Below are positions 23,646 to 32,049 of a DNA stretch of 64,000 nt, one piece after another; positions within the stretch are counted from its first letter, which is position 1, and every line of letters begins with the position of its first letter. The position numbers were made by a program, and so were the translations under genes. The stretch is from Planctomycetes bacterium syqfu (GTDB lineage: Bacteria; Planctomycetota; Phycisphaerae; Phycisphaerales; Phycisphaeraceae): assembly GCA_020974905.1 (NCBI GenBank), contig CP087563.1, forward strand, positions 4,774,001-4,838,000. The letters are read 5' to 3'. Below the pieces are notes generated by a model. It saw only the letters and a list, made by a program, of their open reading frames with translations. It searched no databases and was not told the origin of the DNA.

Positions 23646-23902
23646 TCAACCTTGGTGTCCTGATGTCTGTGACTGTGGCCTGGCGTCCGTTTCTGGACCC
23701 CTTGCCGATCGACCGGTATTGGCTGTTGCTGATTTTCCCATTGGTGTTGGCCATTGCGGTGGTCTACAAGGCGGTGAAAATCCCCCACCCCGGCTTGGCG
23801 GTCATGACCGTTCAAAGCCTCAAACTCGCCGGACAAATCGTCGGCGTCCTGGTTGCAGCAGCAGCGGTGTTACTTTTCCTCACTGAAATCATTGGCTTGT
23901 GA
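23642..23902 (+). CDS. small membrane protein
   Basis: 86 aa with two hydrophobic helices (~25-42 YWLLLIFPLVLAIAVVYKAV and ~62-84 LAGQIVGVLVAAAAVLLFLT). CAGGAGG precedes the ATG, which overlaps the previous stop. Function unknown; probably forms a complex with the product of the coupled upstream gene. Confidence 0.65.
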   Translation: MINLGVLMSVTVAWRPFLDPLPIDRYWLLLIFPLVLAIAVVYKAVKIPHPGLAVMTVQSLKLAGQIVGVLVAAAAVLLFLTEIIGL

Positions 23903-23913
23903 TAAGGAGAGCG

Positions 23914-24014
23914 ACTAGGGACTAGCGACTAGGGACTAGGGGCAAGACAACCGATAGCCATTGCAGGTGATCATCTGTCTTATCCCTAGTCCCTAGTCCC
24001 CAGTCCCTAGTCCC
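23914..24014. repeat. inverted GACTAGGGACTAG repeat pair
   Basis: GACTAGGGACTAGCGACTAG (~23916) and the reverse-complementary CCCTAGTCCCTAGTCCCCAG (~23984-24003) form a ~100-bp palindrome directly before trpD. No Shine-Dalgarno is visible for trpD, so the hairpin may affect its translation. Confidence 0.7.
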
Positions 24015-24023
24015 TTAAAAACC

Positions 24024-25052
24024 ATGAAAGAAATCCTCTCAGCACTACTCAACGAACTGACCCTAAGCCGCAAGCAGATGATCGAGGTCTTTGAGCAGAT
24101 CATGACCGGCCAGGCCGAGCCTGCAGCAGTCGGAGCGATCCTTGCCCTGATCCAGCAGCGGGGCGCCAGTGTCGAGGAAATCACCGGCGCTGCCACCGTC
24201 ATGCGCGACAAGGTCACCAAAGTCACCGTCCCCGACGGGCTCACCGCCATTGACACCTGTGGCACGGGGGGCGACCACGCTGGCACGTTCAACATCTCCA
24301 CCGCCGCTGCCATCGTCGCAGCCGGTGCAGGACGGGCGGACAATCTCGTCGTCGCCAAGCATGGCAATCGCTCGGTCACCAGCAAGTCCGGCTCATCGCA
24401 AGTCCTCGAAACCCTGGGCGTCAAGCTCATGGTCTCCGGCGAAACACTCACCCAATGCCTTGACGAAGCGGGACTGTGTTTCTGTTTTGCACAGGCGCAT
24501 CATCCGGCCATGAAACACGCTGCCCCGATCCGTGCTGCGTTGGGTATCCCCACGATCTTCAACATCCTCGGACCGCTCACCAATCCTGCGGGGGCAAGCT
24601 GTCAGGTCATGGGCGTGTTTTCGCATAATCTCACCGAACCCATCGCGCAGGTCTTAGCCAACCTGGGCACAAAAAACGCCATGGTCGTCCACGGCAAGGG
24701 TGTCGACGAACTGGTCACATGGGGTAAATCCCGCGTCAGCCAGGTCCTCGATGGCGAAGTCTCCACCTACGACATCAATCCGGCGGATTTGGGCATTGAC
24801 CCCTGCCGCGTCGAGGACTTGCAGGTCGATTCCCCGGTGGGTTCAGCCGGTGTGATCGAAGACATCCTCAAAGGCAAGACCGGCCCGGCTCGCGATATCG
24901 TCTGCCTCAACGCCGGGGCTGCATTATGTGTCGGTGGTGTCGCCAAGGATTTAGCAACCGGTTACGCCCTGGCCCAACATGCCGTGGACAGCGGTGCCGC
25001 CAAGGGCGCGCTGGATAAGTTGGTCGCCATCACCCAGGCGGATGCGAGCTGA
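24024..25052 (+). CDS. trpD: anthranilate phosphoribosyltransferase
   Basis: 342 aa; transfers the phosphoribosyl group of PRPP to anthranilate in tryptophan biosynthesis (cytoplasm). Key blocks: DTCGTGGDHAGTFNISTAAA (PRPP/Mg site, ~77-96), KHGNRSVTSKSGSSQVLE (anthranilate/PRPP site, ~112-129) and the HHPAMKHAAPIRAALGIPTIFN / LGPLTNPA region (~159-192). No other trp gene is adjacent, so the pathway is dispersed. The last 25 nt of the gene (ATCACCCAGGCGGATGCGA...) recur almost exactly at the end of the next open frame. The ATG follows an AT-rich stretch without a clear Shine-Dalgarno. Confidence 0.95.
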   Translation: MKEILSALLNELTLSRKQMIEVFEQIMTGQAEPAAVGAILALIQQRGASVEEITGAATVMRDKVTKVTVPDGLTAIDTCGTGGDHAGTFNISTAAAIVAAGAGRADNLVVAKHGNRSVTSKSGSSQVLETLGVKLMVSGETLTQCLDEAGLCFCFAQAHHPAMKHAAPIRAALGIPTIFNILGPLTNPAGASCQVMGVFSHNLTEPIAQVLANLGTKNAMVVHGKGVDELVTWGKSRVSQVLDGEVSTYDINPADLGIDPCRVEDLQVDSPVGSAGVIEDILKGKTGPARDIVCLNAGAALCVGGVAKDLATGYALAQHAVDSGAAKGALDKLVAITQADAS

Positions 25053-25598
25053 ATTAACAACGAAATATCGGGGGATTAATAATGACCGGGACAAGACCAT
25101 TACCCGCGAGATGGGTAGAGCCAGCACAGCTCAGCTCTATGCTTGAACCAAGAGTTCGTATGGGTAACAGGTTGTTGATTGGGATGTTGCTCGTTGCAAT
25201 TCTCTCTGCTATCCCATCATTCGTTGTTGGTCCGATCCCCATTCCATGGCAAATCGTGTTGCTCATGACAGCGTTCGTCACATTGGCCATCCTGTTCATG
25301 GTCGTCCCGCGAGTATGGCCAAGACGGTTCTGTTTCATCCATGCTAGCGGTATGGGACGTAATTTAAATTGGTCACCCATGGCCATGCGATACTGGAAAT
25401 GGGCCAAGATCAGTCATCTGACGATCACAACAGTCCAAGCAAAACAACAGACGCATCGGGTTCTGAATATCCATGGGTCCCAAGGCAAGCATTTGGGGCG
25501 TTTGGGTTTGCCATCCCAAGTTGATAACAATGCCATTGCTGCATGGGCCTCTGCTATGGGCAAGCCATTGACGATCACCCAGGCGGATGCGAACTGAA
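25029..25598. repeat. 25-nt direct repeat flanking a hypothetical gene
   Basis: The word starting ATCACCCAGGCGGATGCGA occurs at 25029-25053 (end of trpD) and 25574-25598 (end of the following gene) with one mismatch, both times ending in the stop codon. The gene at 25082 therefore lies between the copies. A shorter version (ATCACCCAGGCGGAT) also occurs in gcvPA near 347-361 on the minus strand. Confidence 0.8.
25082..25597 (+). CDS. hypothetical membrane protein
   Basis: 171 aa; GGGGGA sits 7 nt before the ATG. Two adjacent hydrophobic helices (~33-50 and ~57-76: GMLLVAILSAIPSFVVGPIP, QIVLLMTAFVTLAILFMVVP) are followed by a ~90-residue soluble domain (WKWAKISHLTITTVQAKQQT ... LGLPSQVDNNAIAAWASAMG). 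This layout recalls small bacterial PH-like/YcxB-type proteins, without motif proof. Its last eight residues TITQADAN copy the trpD C-terminus (AITQADAS) through the 25-nt direct repeat, suggesting insertion or recombination at the trpD 3' end. Confidence 0.55.
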   Translation: MTGTRPLPARWVEPAQLSSMLEPRVRMGNRLLIGMLLVAILSAIPSFVVGPIPIPWQIVLLMTAFVTLAILFMVVPRVWPRRFCFIHASGMGRNLNWSPMAMRYWKWAKISHLTITTVQAKQQTHRVLNIHGSQGKHLGRLGLPSQVDNNAIAAWASAMGKPLTITQADAN

Positions 25599-25635
25599 AC
25601 ACTTTGTTGGGTCGCCGTGTTCCAAGGCTATTTTT

Positions 25636-25819
25636 GCCACAGATGAACACAGATACACGCAGATGTAAAAACAAAACACGTTATATGAGCACCGCATGTC
25701 AATGCGGTGCAGGTGGTAATCTCACGATCAAGACCTGCACCAGATTGACATCTGGTGCTCTGTGAGGGGATGTCTTAAGTATCTGTGTTTCGTTCCGGGG
25801 GCTGTGTTCATCTGTGGTT
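25636..25819. repeat. composite palindromic element, copy 1
   Basis: Outer arms GCCACAGATGAACACAGATA and (inverted) CTGTGTTCATCTGTGGTT enclose two inner hairpins: GCACCGCATGTCAATGCGGTGC (in parts, ~25690) and GCACCAGATTGACATCTGGTGC (~25737). About 184 bp, non-coding here, upstream of ileS. The right arm carries the motif TTCCGGGG (25793). Other copies: 35031, 43404, 44268 and 45457. Confidence 0.85.
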
Positions 25820-25899
25820 ACATGTCTTAAACCTGTGTGTTCTCGCAGAAATCTTCCTGATGGCTTATACTTTTGGGCTCTGCAAAAGTGAGAATAGAC

Positions 25900-28773
25900 A
25901 TGAGCGATACGCCCAAAAAAGTGAATTTCAAATCGACCTTGAACCTGCCCAAGACCAGCTTTCCGATGAAGGCGAACCTGGTGCTCAATGAGCCCCAATC
26001 CAGTAAGCGATGGGACAAGCTCGATCTTTACAATGCCATCCGCAAAGAGCGTGACGGGGCGCCCAAGTTCGTCTTCCATGACGGCCCGCCCTATGCCAAC
26101 GGCTCGATCCACTTGGGGCACCTGCTTAACAAGGTGCTCAAAGATTTCGTCGTCCGCACGCAGACCATGATGGGCAAGGACTGTGCTTACATCCCCGGCT
26201 GGGACTGTCACGGTCTACCCATTGAGCATAAGGTCATGCAGGATCTTGGCGACAAGGTCCGTGAGATGGAGCCGATCCAGATTCGTCGCAAGTGTAAGAG
26301 CTATGCGGAGAAATTCGTCAAGCAGCAGATGGGGCAGATGAAGCAACTGCTCACCGTCGCGGATTACGACAACCCGTACCTGACCATGAATCCTGGCTTT
26401 GAAAAGGGCGTGCTCGAAGTCTTCTCCGCGTTGGTGGAGAAGGGTTTGGTGTTCCGTCAGCTTAAGCCGGTGCACTGGTCGATCGACAATCAGACCGCAC
26501 TCGCTGAAGCCGAACTCGAATACGAAGACCGCGAAGACACGTCGGTGTTCGTGATGTTCGATCTCACCCCGGAAGCCAGGATATTGGCATCGGAGAAAAC
26601 TTCCGGGGGGTTCGATAGCATCATGATCTGGACGACCACCCCGTGGACCCTACCTGCGAACATGGCGGTGGCGGTGCACGAACGCTATGAGTACGGCGTG
26701 TACCAGGTCGGTGATCGCAAGGTCGTCTTAGCAACGGAACTGGCAGGTAAAGTGCTTGCCAGGGAAGGCATCGAAGACGCCAAGCCGCTGGAGACTTTCA
26801 AGGGTTCCGAGTTGGTCGGCTTGACCTACAACCACCCGTTCATCGACCGCGTCGGCCCGGTGGTTCATGCGGAATATGTCACCCTCGAAGACGGCACGGG
26901 CATGGTGCACACCGCCCCCGGTCATGGTGTGGAAGACTACCAAACCTGTCTGCGCGAAGGTATCGAAGTCTACTGCCCTGTCCAAAACGATGGCACGTTC
27001 GACACCACTGCCCCTGATTGGCTCCAAGGCAAAAAAGTCTGGGACGGCAACCAACTCGTGGTCGACCATCTGACCAACTCCGGCCACATGTTCCACACCC
27101 ACAAGTTCATGCACTCTTACCCGCATGACTGGCGTGGTAAGACCCCCGTGATCTTCCGCGCAACCGAGCAATGGTTCATCGGTGTCGACAAGGACTTTAG
27201 CTCTCCGGCTGGCGAAAGCACCATGCGTAAGCTTGCCATGGATTACGCAGCCAACAAGATTCGCTTCATCCCTGAATGGGGTCGCAACCGCATGCGTGGC
27301 ATGCTCGAATCCCGCCCGGACTGGTGCATCAGCCGTCAGCGTTCATGGGGTTTACCCATCCCCGCGTTCTATGCCCCGGAAGGTACCCCCGGAAGCGAAG
27401 GCGAACCGCTTCTCACCGCAGCTTCCGTCAAAGCTGTCGCAGAATGTTTCGGCCAACACGGTTCGGACAGTTGGTTTGTCGCGACGCCTGACCAAATCCT
27501 GGCAAGCTATGATGCAGCGTCTGACCCCGATGCACCGTCATGGGTTAAGGATATCGATCTCTCGGCACTGCAAAAAGCACGCGACACCTTCGACGTCTGG
27601 TTTGAGTCCGGCTCATCGTGGAATGCCTGCATGCGTGCACGCGGTCTGGACAAGGGTGACACCGCCCCCGGAAGCGGCGTGACCGATCTCTACCTCGAAG
27701 GCTCCGACCAACACCGCGGCTGGTTCCAGCATTCACTGCTGCCTGCCATCGGCGTGACCGGTAAGACCGCCTTCGAAACCGTCCTGACCCATGGCTTCAT
27801 GGTCGACAAGGATGGCAAGAAAATGTCCAAGTCCCTGGGCAACACGCTTGATGTCTCCGAACTGCTCAAGGAGTTCGGCGCGGATGTCTGTCGCTGGTGG
27901 GTCAGTCGCCTCAATGTCGAAAATGACATCAAGGTTGATCACAGCTTCTTCAAACTCGCAGGCGAAGAGTACCGCAAGATCCGTAACACGATCCGCTTCC
28001 TGTTGAGCAATCTCAGTGATTTCAACGCAGCAACCGACAAGGTCAAACTCACCGACGAAGATGCAACCAGCGTGGACGCCTGGGCGATCGGCAAGACCAT
28101 CGCGCTCTCTGAAAAAGTGTTGGACTGTTACGCCAACTTCAACTTCCGTGGCGCTGCTGAACTGCTGTACAACTTCTGCAACGACACGATGTCAGCTGAA
28201 TATCTTGTGGCTGTCAAAGACCGTTTGTACTGTGATAGCCCCGACAGTGTTCGACGCAAACGTGCACAGGCAACGGTGTACCGCATCAGCACGGTGTTGA
28301 TCCGTCTGCTTGCCCCGATCATGCCACATACCGCGGATGAAGCATGGGGTGCACTCGAAGGTGATGATGCCAAGTGCGTGCACCTGATGACGTTCCAGGA
28401 TGTCAGTTGCATGAAGCAAATCCCGGTGAGTGAAAACTGGCCGAAGGTGATGAAGCAGCGTGAGAGTTGGATGCGTGAACTGGAAAAATTCCGCCAGGCC
28501 AACGACGTGGACAATCCACTGGATTTGGGTTTGGTGTTGCCTGCTGAGATTGATGGTGTGGCATTGAGTCAGTTCAAGGTCGATGACCTTGCAGACCTCT
28601 GCGGCATCTCCAAGGTGAGCGTGGAAGGCACGGAACTCAAGGTCATTGATCTGCGCAACGAACCGCGTTGTGATCGAAGTTGGAAACGCGATGGCACCGT
28701 CAAGGCCTACACATGGGAAGACAACGACGTGATGTTGTCGGCCCGTGATGCAGCAGCCTGCGGCCTTGCATGA
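25900..28773 (+). CDS. ileS: isoleucine--tRNA ligase
   Basis: 957 aa class Ia aminoacyl-tRNA synthetase charging tRNA-Ile. The HIGH-type motif is DGPPYANGSIHLGH (~62-75). IPGWDCHGLPIEHKV follows, IWTTTPWTLPAN opens the CP1 editing domain, LEGSDQHRGWFQ is in place, and the KMSKS motif is KKMSKSLGN (~640). The anticodon-binding region contains PIMPHTADEAWG. The C-terminus keeps the CDRSWKR block but lacks the paired CxxC knuckles of the usual zinc ribbon and ends ARDAAACGLA, so zinc binding seems lost. Three unusual insertions (EARILASEKTSGG, EGTPGSEGEP, DTAPGSGV) coincide with TTCCGGGG/CCCCGGAA motifs. The start at 25900 (MSDTPKKVN) is preferred over an in-frame ATG nine codons upstream. Confidence 0.95.
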   Translation: MSDTPKKVNFKSTLNLPKTSFPMKANLVLNEPQSSKRWDKLDLYNAIRKERDGAPKFVFHDGPPYANGSIHLGHLLNKVLKDFVVRTQTMMGKDCAYIPGWDCHGLPIEHKVMQDLGDKVREMEPIQIRRKCKSYAEKFVKQQMGQMKQLLTVADYDNPYLTMNPGFEKGVLEVFSALVEKGLVFRQLKPVHWSIDNQTALAEAELEYEDREDTSVFVMFDLTPEARILASEKTSGGFDSIMIWTTTPWTLPANMAVAVHERYEYGVYQVGDRKVVLATELAGKVLAREGIEDAKPLETFKGSELVGLTYNHPFIDRVGPVVHAEYVTLEDGTGMVHTAPGHGVEDYQTCLREGIEVYCPVQNDGTFDTTAPDWLQGKKVWDGNQLVVDHLTNSGHMFHTHKFMHSYPHDWRGKTPVIFRATEQWFIGVDKDFSSPAGESTMRKLAMDYAANKIRFIPEWGRNRMRGMLESRPDWCISRQRSWGLPIPAFYAPEGTPGSEGEPLLTAASVKAVAECFGQHGSDSWFVATPDQILASYDAASDPDAPSWVKDIDLSALQKARDTFDVWFESGSSWNACMRARGLDKGDTAPGSGVTDLYLEGSDQHRGWFQHSLLPAIGVTGKTAFETVLTHGFMVDKDGKKMSKSLGNTLDVSELLKEFGADVCRWWVSRLNVENDIKVDHSFFKLAGEEYRKIRNTIRFLLSNLSDFNAATDKVKLTDEDATSVDAWAIGKTIALSEKVLDCYANFNFRGAAELLYNFCNDTMSAEYLVAVKDRLYCDSPDSVRRKRAQATVYRISTVLIRLLAPIMPHTADEAWGALEGDDAKCVHLMTFQDVSCMKQIPVSENWPKVMKQRESWMRELEKFRQANDVDNPLDLGLVLPAEIDGVALSQFKVDDLADLCGISKVSVEGTELKVIDLRNEPRCDRSWKRDGTVKAYTWEDNDVMLSARDAAACGLA

Positions 28774-28810
28774 CGCGATGACACCTTATGCACTCGACTG
28801 CACATTAAAG

Positions 28811-28893
28811 CCCTGGGGTTTTAACCCCAGGGGTGCCTTGGAAAATCAAATATGCTATAACCCACGGGCACCAGATTCACATCTGGTGCTCAT
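28811..28893. repeat. two hairpin repeats after ileS
   Basis: CCCTGGGGTTTTAACCCCAG(GG) at 28811-28832 is a perfect palindrome (family L, second copy at 48449-48470) and could act as the 3'-end hairpin of ileS. GGCACCAGATTCACATCTGG at ~28867-28886 is a solo inner hairpin of the composite element. Confidence 0.75.
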
Positions 28894-28922
28894 TTTTATT
28901 CCGATCAATTGAGGATTCGAAC

Positions 28923-30122
28923 ATGCCCATCAACTCCGGCCCATGGGATATCAACGCACTGCGTCAGCCCGTTTCCGTCACCGATCACGGCAAGACCCCC
29001 AACGGTGTCACCAGGATGACCTACACCAACGAACCTTACCGCGGCCGAGGTACGAGCGTGTTCGCATTCATGTCACTGCCTGCGACATCCGCCTACACAC
29101 AGGATGGTAAGGTTCCCGGTGTGGTACTTGTTCACGGTGGGGGTGGTAAGGCGTTTGAGTATTGGGTGCGCATGTGGAACGATGCAGGCTACGCTGCCAT
29201 CGCCATGGACCTTGGTGGCTGTGATGAAACCGGCATGAAACTCCCGGACTACGGCCCGAATCAGGAACACGATGGCAAGTTCGATCATCTGCGCTTAGGC
29301 GTCGATCAATGCTGGTCCTACCATGCCGTCGCCGCGATTTTCCGTGCACACACCATTTTGGCAAACCTTCCGGGGGTCGACGAAAACCGCATCGGCATCA
29401 CCGGTATTTCATGGGGTGGTTATCTCACATCACTCGTCGCAGGTCTCGATGATCGCTACCGCTTTGCCATCCCCGTCTACGGTTGTGGCCATCTCACCAC
29501 CGCATCAACATGGATGGATAATCCCGAGTCCGAAAGCGGTTTTAACCTGCTTGGCGAAGAACTCACGCAGCAGTGGATGGATGTCTTTGATCCCTCAGCA
29601 TACATGGATCAGGTCCAGTATCCCATGCTCTTTATCAACGGCACGAACGACTTCGCTTACCACCCACCCGCCTGGCAGAACACCTATCTCCAATCTCAGG
29701 GTGAAGTCACGCTCGTCCAACGCCTGCGCATGGATCACGGGCACTGGGAAGGACAGACGCCGCGCGAGATTTTTACCTTTGCCAACAGCGTTTTGCATCA
29801 TAGCCCGAGTCTGCCTTCATGGGAAGAGCTCAACAGCGAAGACGGCAAACTCATCGCCAAATTCGAAGAACCCGTCACTGCTGCAAGCCTGCTTTACACC
29901 ACCGACAACCAAAACAAATGGTGGCCCAACAAGCTTTGGCAGCAGGTCCCCGCTGTCATTTCACAGGATGGCAAATGCGTTACCGCTGAATTACCCGAAT
30001 CAGAATGGGGCTGTGCCTATCTCAACGCGATCAACCAAGACAACCTGCTCGCCTCGACACCCCACATCACATGGGGCGAAAGCTGCGGTTGTGAAGATCA
30101 CAATTGTTCGTGTTCAGAATGA
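28923..30122 (+). CDS. acetylxylan-esterase/dienelactone-hydrolase-like alpha/beta hydrolase
   Basis: 399 aa, no signal peptide. The fold is marked by VLVHGGGGKAFEYW (oxyanion region, ~73-86), the nucleophile elbow GISWGG (Ser near residue 163), the acid in INGTNDFAYH (Asp near 241) and the catalytic His in MDHGHW (near 273). The C-terminal ~110 residues form an extra beta-rich domain ending in a Cys-rich tail (GCEDHNCSCSE) that could bind metal. These features fit the AXE1/DLH-related esterases common in planctomycete polysaccharide catabolism, but the substrate is unknown. The frame opens 30 codons upstream through repeat DNA. The ATG at 28923, after GAGGATTCGAAC, is the plausible start. 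Confidence 0.85.
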   Translation: MPINSGPWDINALRQPVSVTDHGKTPNGVTRMTYTNEPYRGRGTSVFAFMSLPATSAYTQDGKVPGVVLVHGGGGKAFEYWVRMWNDAGYAAIAMDLGGCDETGMKLPDYGPNQEHDGKFDHLRLGVDQCWSYHAVAAIFRAHTILANLPGVDENRIGITGISWGGYLTSLVAGLDDRYRFAIPVYGCGHLTTASTWMDNPESESGFNLLGEELTQQWMDVFDPSAYMDQVQYPMLFINGTNDFAYHPPAWQNTYLQSQGEVTLVQRLRMDHGHWEGQTPREIFTFANSVLHHSPSLPSWEELNSEDGKLIAKFEEPVTAASLLYTTDNQNKWWPNKLWQQVPAVISQDGKCVTAELPESEWGCAYLNAINQDNLLASTPHITWGESCGCEDHNCSCSE

Positions 30123-30321
30123 TATTCGATATGTAATGCGCAATGTCGCGTTGTGTTTTGTGTTCACAACAGCTTCAAATATGTTGCGCTTTGCGTGTAT
30201 CCAGCGGTTGCATTGTGACACAATGCTGAAACTGCGCAGCAGTTTATGTTGACGTAACGACCGTGATCCAAAAGCCGTGACTCTCCCGAGTCACGGGTTG
30301 CCTGCAGCAACACAACTTCAA
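30123..30321. repeat. short repeats between convergent hydrolase genes
   Basis: Contains GCTGAAACTGCGCAGCAGTT (~30224) matching an inverted copy at ~46826-46845, and the hairpin CGTGACTCTCCCGAGTCACG (~30276-30295; family J). No gene seen. Confidence 0.6.
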
Positions 30322-31134
30322 TCAACCATAAATCTCACCCAAAAACCTCAGCAACGGTTCACGATACGGCTCGTCATAAAACCGCATATCACCATGGACA
30401 AAACCTTCGCCGACAAAGTATTGATATTTAATATTGAACTTGTCGAGCACCGCCATCAAACTCGCCTGCTGGTCGGGTAAAACCTGCTCATCCGCATCAC
30501 CCTGAAAGATCACAAACGGCACGGTCTTCGCATCCACCTGCCATGCTGGTGACGCCTGTTTGGCCAAGGTTTCATGCTCATCCACCCGACAACCCAGCAG
30601 CTTGTGCACGATCGAATCCACCGGGAACACTTTGTCCGGTTGCGTCTGCGCACGGAGAATAAAATCCTGTGGCCCGTAGAAATTCCCCACCCCATCCACT
30701 GCTGACGATTGATCCAGGTAATCCCCCAAAGTGCCTTCAAGCTCAGCATCACCCACCGTTGTCCCCAGCAGCGAAGCCAGATGCGCTCCCGCACTTCCGC
30801 CGGTGACCACCAGCTTTTGAGCTTTGTAGCCATACTCATTTGCATGAGCACGAAGCCACCGGATCGCCGCTTTGACATCATGAATCTGAGCAGGAAAGCA
30901 TGCCTGATGCGTCAGCCGATAATTCACACTCGCCACCGCATAGCCATGTTCAGCCAGATACTTCACCCGACAATCCGCCTTATCCCCATTCTGCCAACCC
31001 CCACCATGAATCCACATCACCAACTGCGGCAATTGCACCTCCATCGGCAAATGCAAATCCAATTTGAGAGATAAACCATCCACGTCAAGAAACGTGATAT
31101 CCAACAACGAACGAATAGCACTTTGATCAGTCAT
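30322..31134 (-). CDS. alpha/beta hydrolase (BD-FAE/HSL-like esterase)
   Basis: 270 aa, cytoplasmic, no signal peptide. Motifs: oxyanion-hole HGGGWQNGD (~43-51), nucleophile elbow GGSAGAHLAS (Ser ~113), acid QGDADEQV (~212-219) and His in GFVHGDMRF (~248). This is the layout of bifunctional feruloyl/acetyl esterases and hormone-sensitive-lipase relatives acting on small or carbohydrate-linked esters. It converges with another esterase gene (28923), hinting at a shared ester-cleaving role, although each has its own strand and promoter. Confidence 0.85.
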   Translation of the reverse strand: MTDQSAIRSLLDITFLDVDGLSLKLDLHLPMEVQLPQLVMWIHGGGWQNGDKADCRVKYLAEHGYAVASVNYRLTHQACFPAQIHDVKAAIRWLRAHANEYGYKAQKLVVTGGSAGAHLASLLGTTVGDAELEGTLGDYLDQSSAVDGVGNFYGPQDFILRAQTQPDKVFPVDSIVHKLLGCRVDEHETLAKQASPAWQVDAKTVPFVIFQGDADEQVLPDQQASLMAVLDKFNIKYQYFVGEGFVHGDMRFYDEPYREPLLRFLGEIYG

Positions 31135-31256
31135 AATCCGGACATCATAGCAATAACCCGCCGGTTCTCACGAAGCGTGCTCCCTGTCCTATGCTATCAA
31201 GAAACATCTTGACGGTTGATTCAGACGTGTGATAATAAATCCAGCTTCGCCGCATC

Positions 31257-31329
31257 GCCCTCATCGTCTAGAGGCCTAGGACGCCAGGTTCTCATCCTGG
31301 TAACAGGGGTTCAAATCCCCTTGGGGGTA
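31257..31329 (+). tRNA. tRNA-Glu (anticodon CTC)
   Basis: 73-nt cloverleaf. The acceptor arm GCCCTCA pairs with TGGGGGT (two G-T wobbles), discriminator A. The anticodon stem CCAGG/CCTGG has loop TTCTCAT, giving anticodon CTC, which decodes GAG. The T arm is AGGGG-TTCAAAT-CCCCT. CCA is not encoded. The D-arm region TCGTCTAGAGGCCTAGGACG matches bacterial tRNA-Glu. Confidence 0.93.
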
Positions 31330-31434
31330 ATTCCTTTATTTTCAATAGTTTACGTTAAAAATATTTTTTCCGCAAATTTCAAAAGATTGCTATTTATCGT
31401 GCCGATAGTCCCCTTGTTAAAGGGGGATTATTAC

Positions 31435-32034
31435 ATGTTTGATAAGTACGAAGCATCACTCAGTATCAGAAACTACGCACCTTCTAGCCTTCGTAAGAAC
31501 ATCCAACTTGCCAAGCGTTTTGTCTTTGATTCGGGGACACAGATTCACGAAATCTCTGTCTGTAACGTGGAGGAATACCTTCTCCATTTGCGCGAGAAGG
31601 GACGCTCTGCAAAGACGATTAAGAACCACCGCTCAGCTATCAAGGTGTTCTGTGATTACCTGGCACGTGAAGGCATCCTGCAAGGCAATCCTGTCGCTCA
31701 TATCCCCAGCATGGAACTTCCGACAGACGTTCCTGTGTTCCTGCCTGATGATGAAGTCGACCTGCTGCATGATCTTGCCAGGTGTGAGAATTTTGACTGT
31801 GAAGTAACGGTAGCCCTTTGTACCGGACTTCGTGTTTCAGAACTTCGCAATTTGAAATGGACTGATGTTGATTTTGACCAGCGTCAGTTACTGGTTCGAG
31901 AATCAAAGGGTAAACGCCCCCGCATGGTTCCCTTGAATGCTCGGGCTCGAGAAGCGTTAATCTCGTGGATTTCTTTGCATCATAAACCGCCTTTGCCGGT
32001 ATACTTGGTGCACGGCTTGATCCTTATCCTTTGA
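31435..32034 (+). pseudogene. truncated tyrosine recombinase (integrase remnant)
   Basis: 199 aa starting at ATG 31435, with AGGGGG 9 nt upstream. The N-terminal SAM-like core-binding domain (SIRNYAPSSLRKNIQLAKRF ... SAKTIKNHRSAIKVFCDYLA) is complete. The catalytic domain begins with the first active-site Arg (CTGLRVSELRNLKW) and the beta-hairpin Lys (RESKGKRPRMVPL). It then stops, so the HxxR, H/W and nucleophile Tyr blocks are missing; the last ~15 residues (PLPVYLVHGLILIL) look unrelated. It cannot recombine DNA as it stands. It lies 105 bp downstream of tRNA-Glu, a classical integration site, and just upstream of moxR, so it is probably a relic of an integrated element. Confidence 0.8.
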
Positions 32035-32049
32035 GCATGGGAGCCTTAC

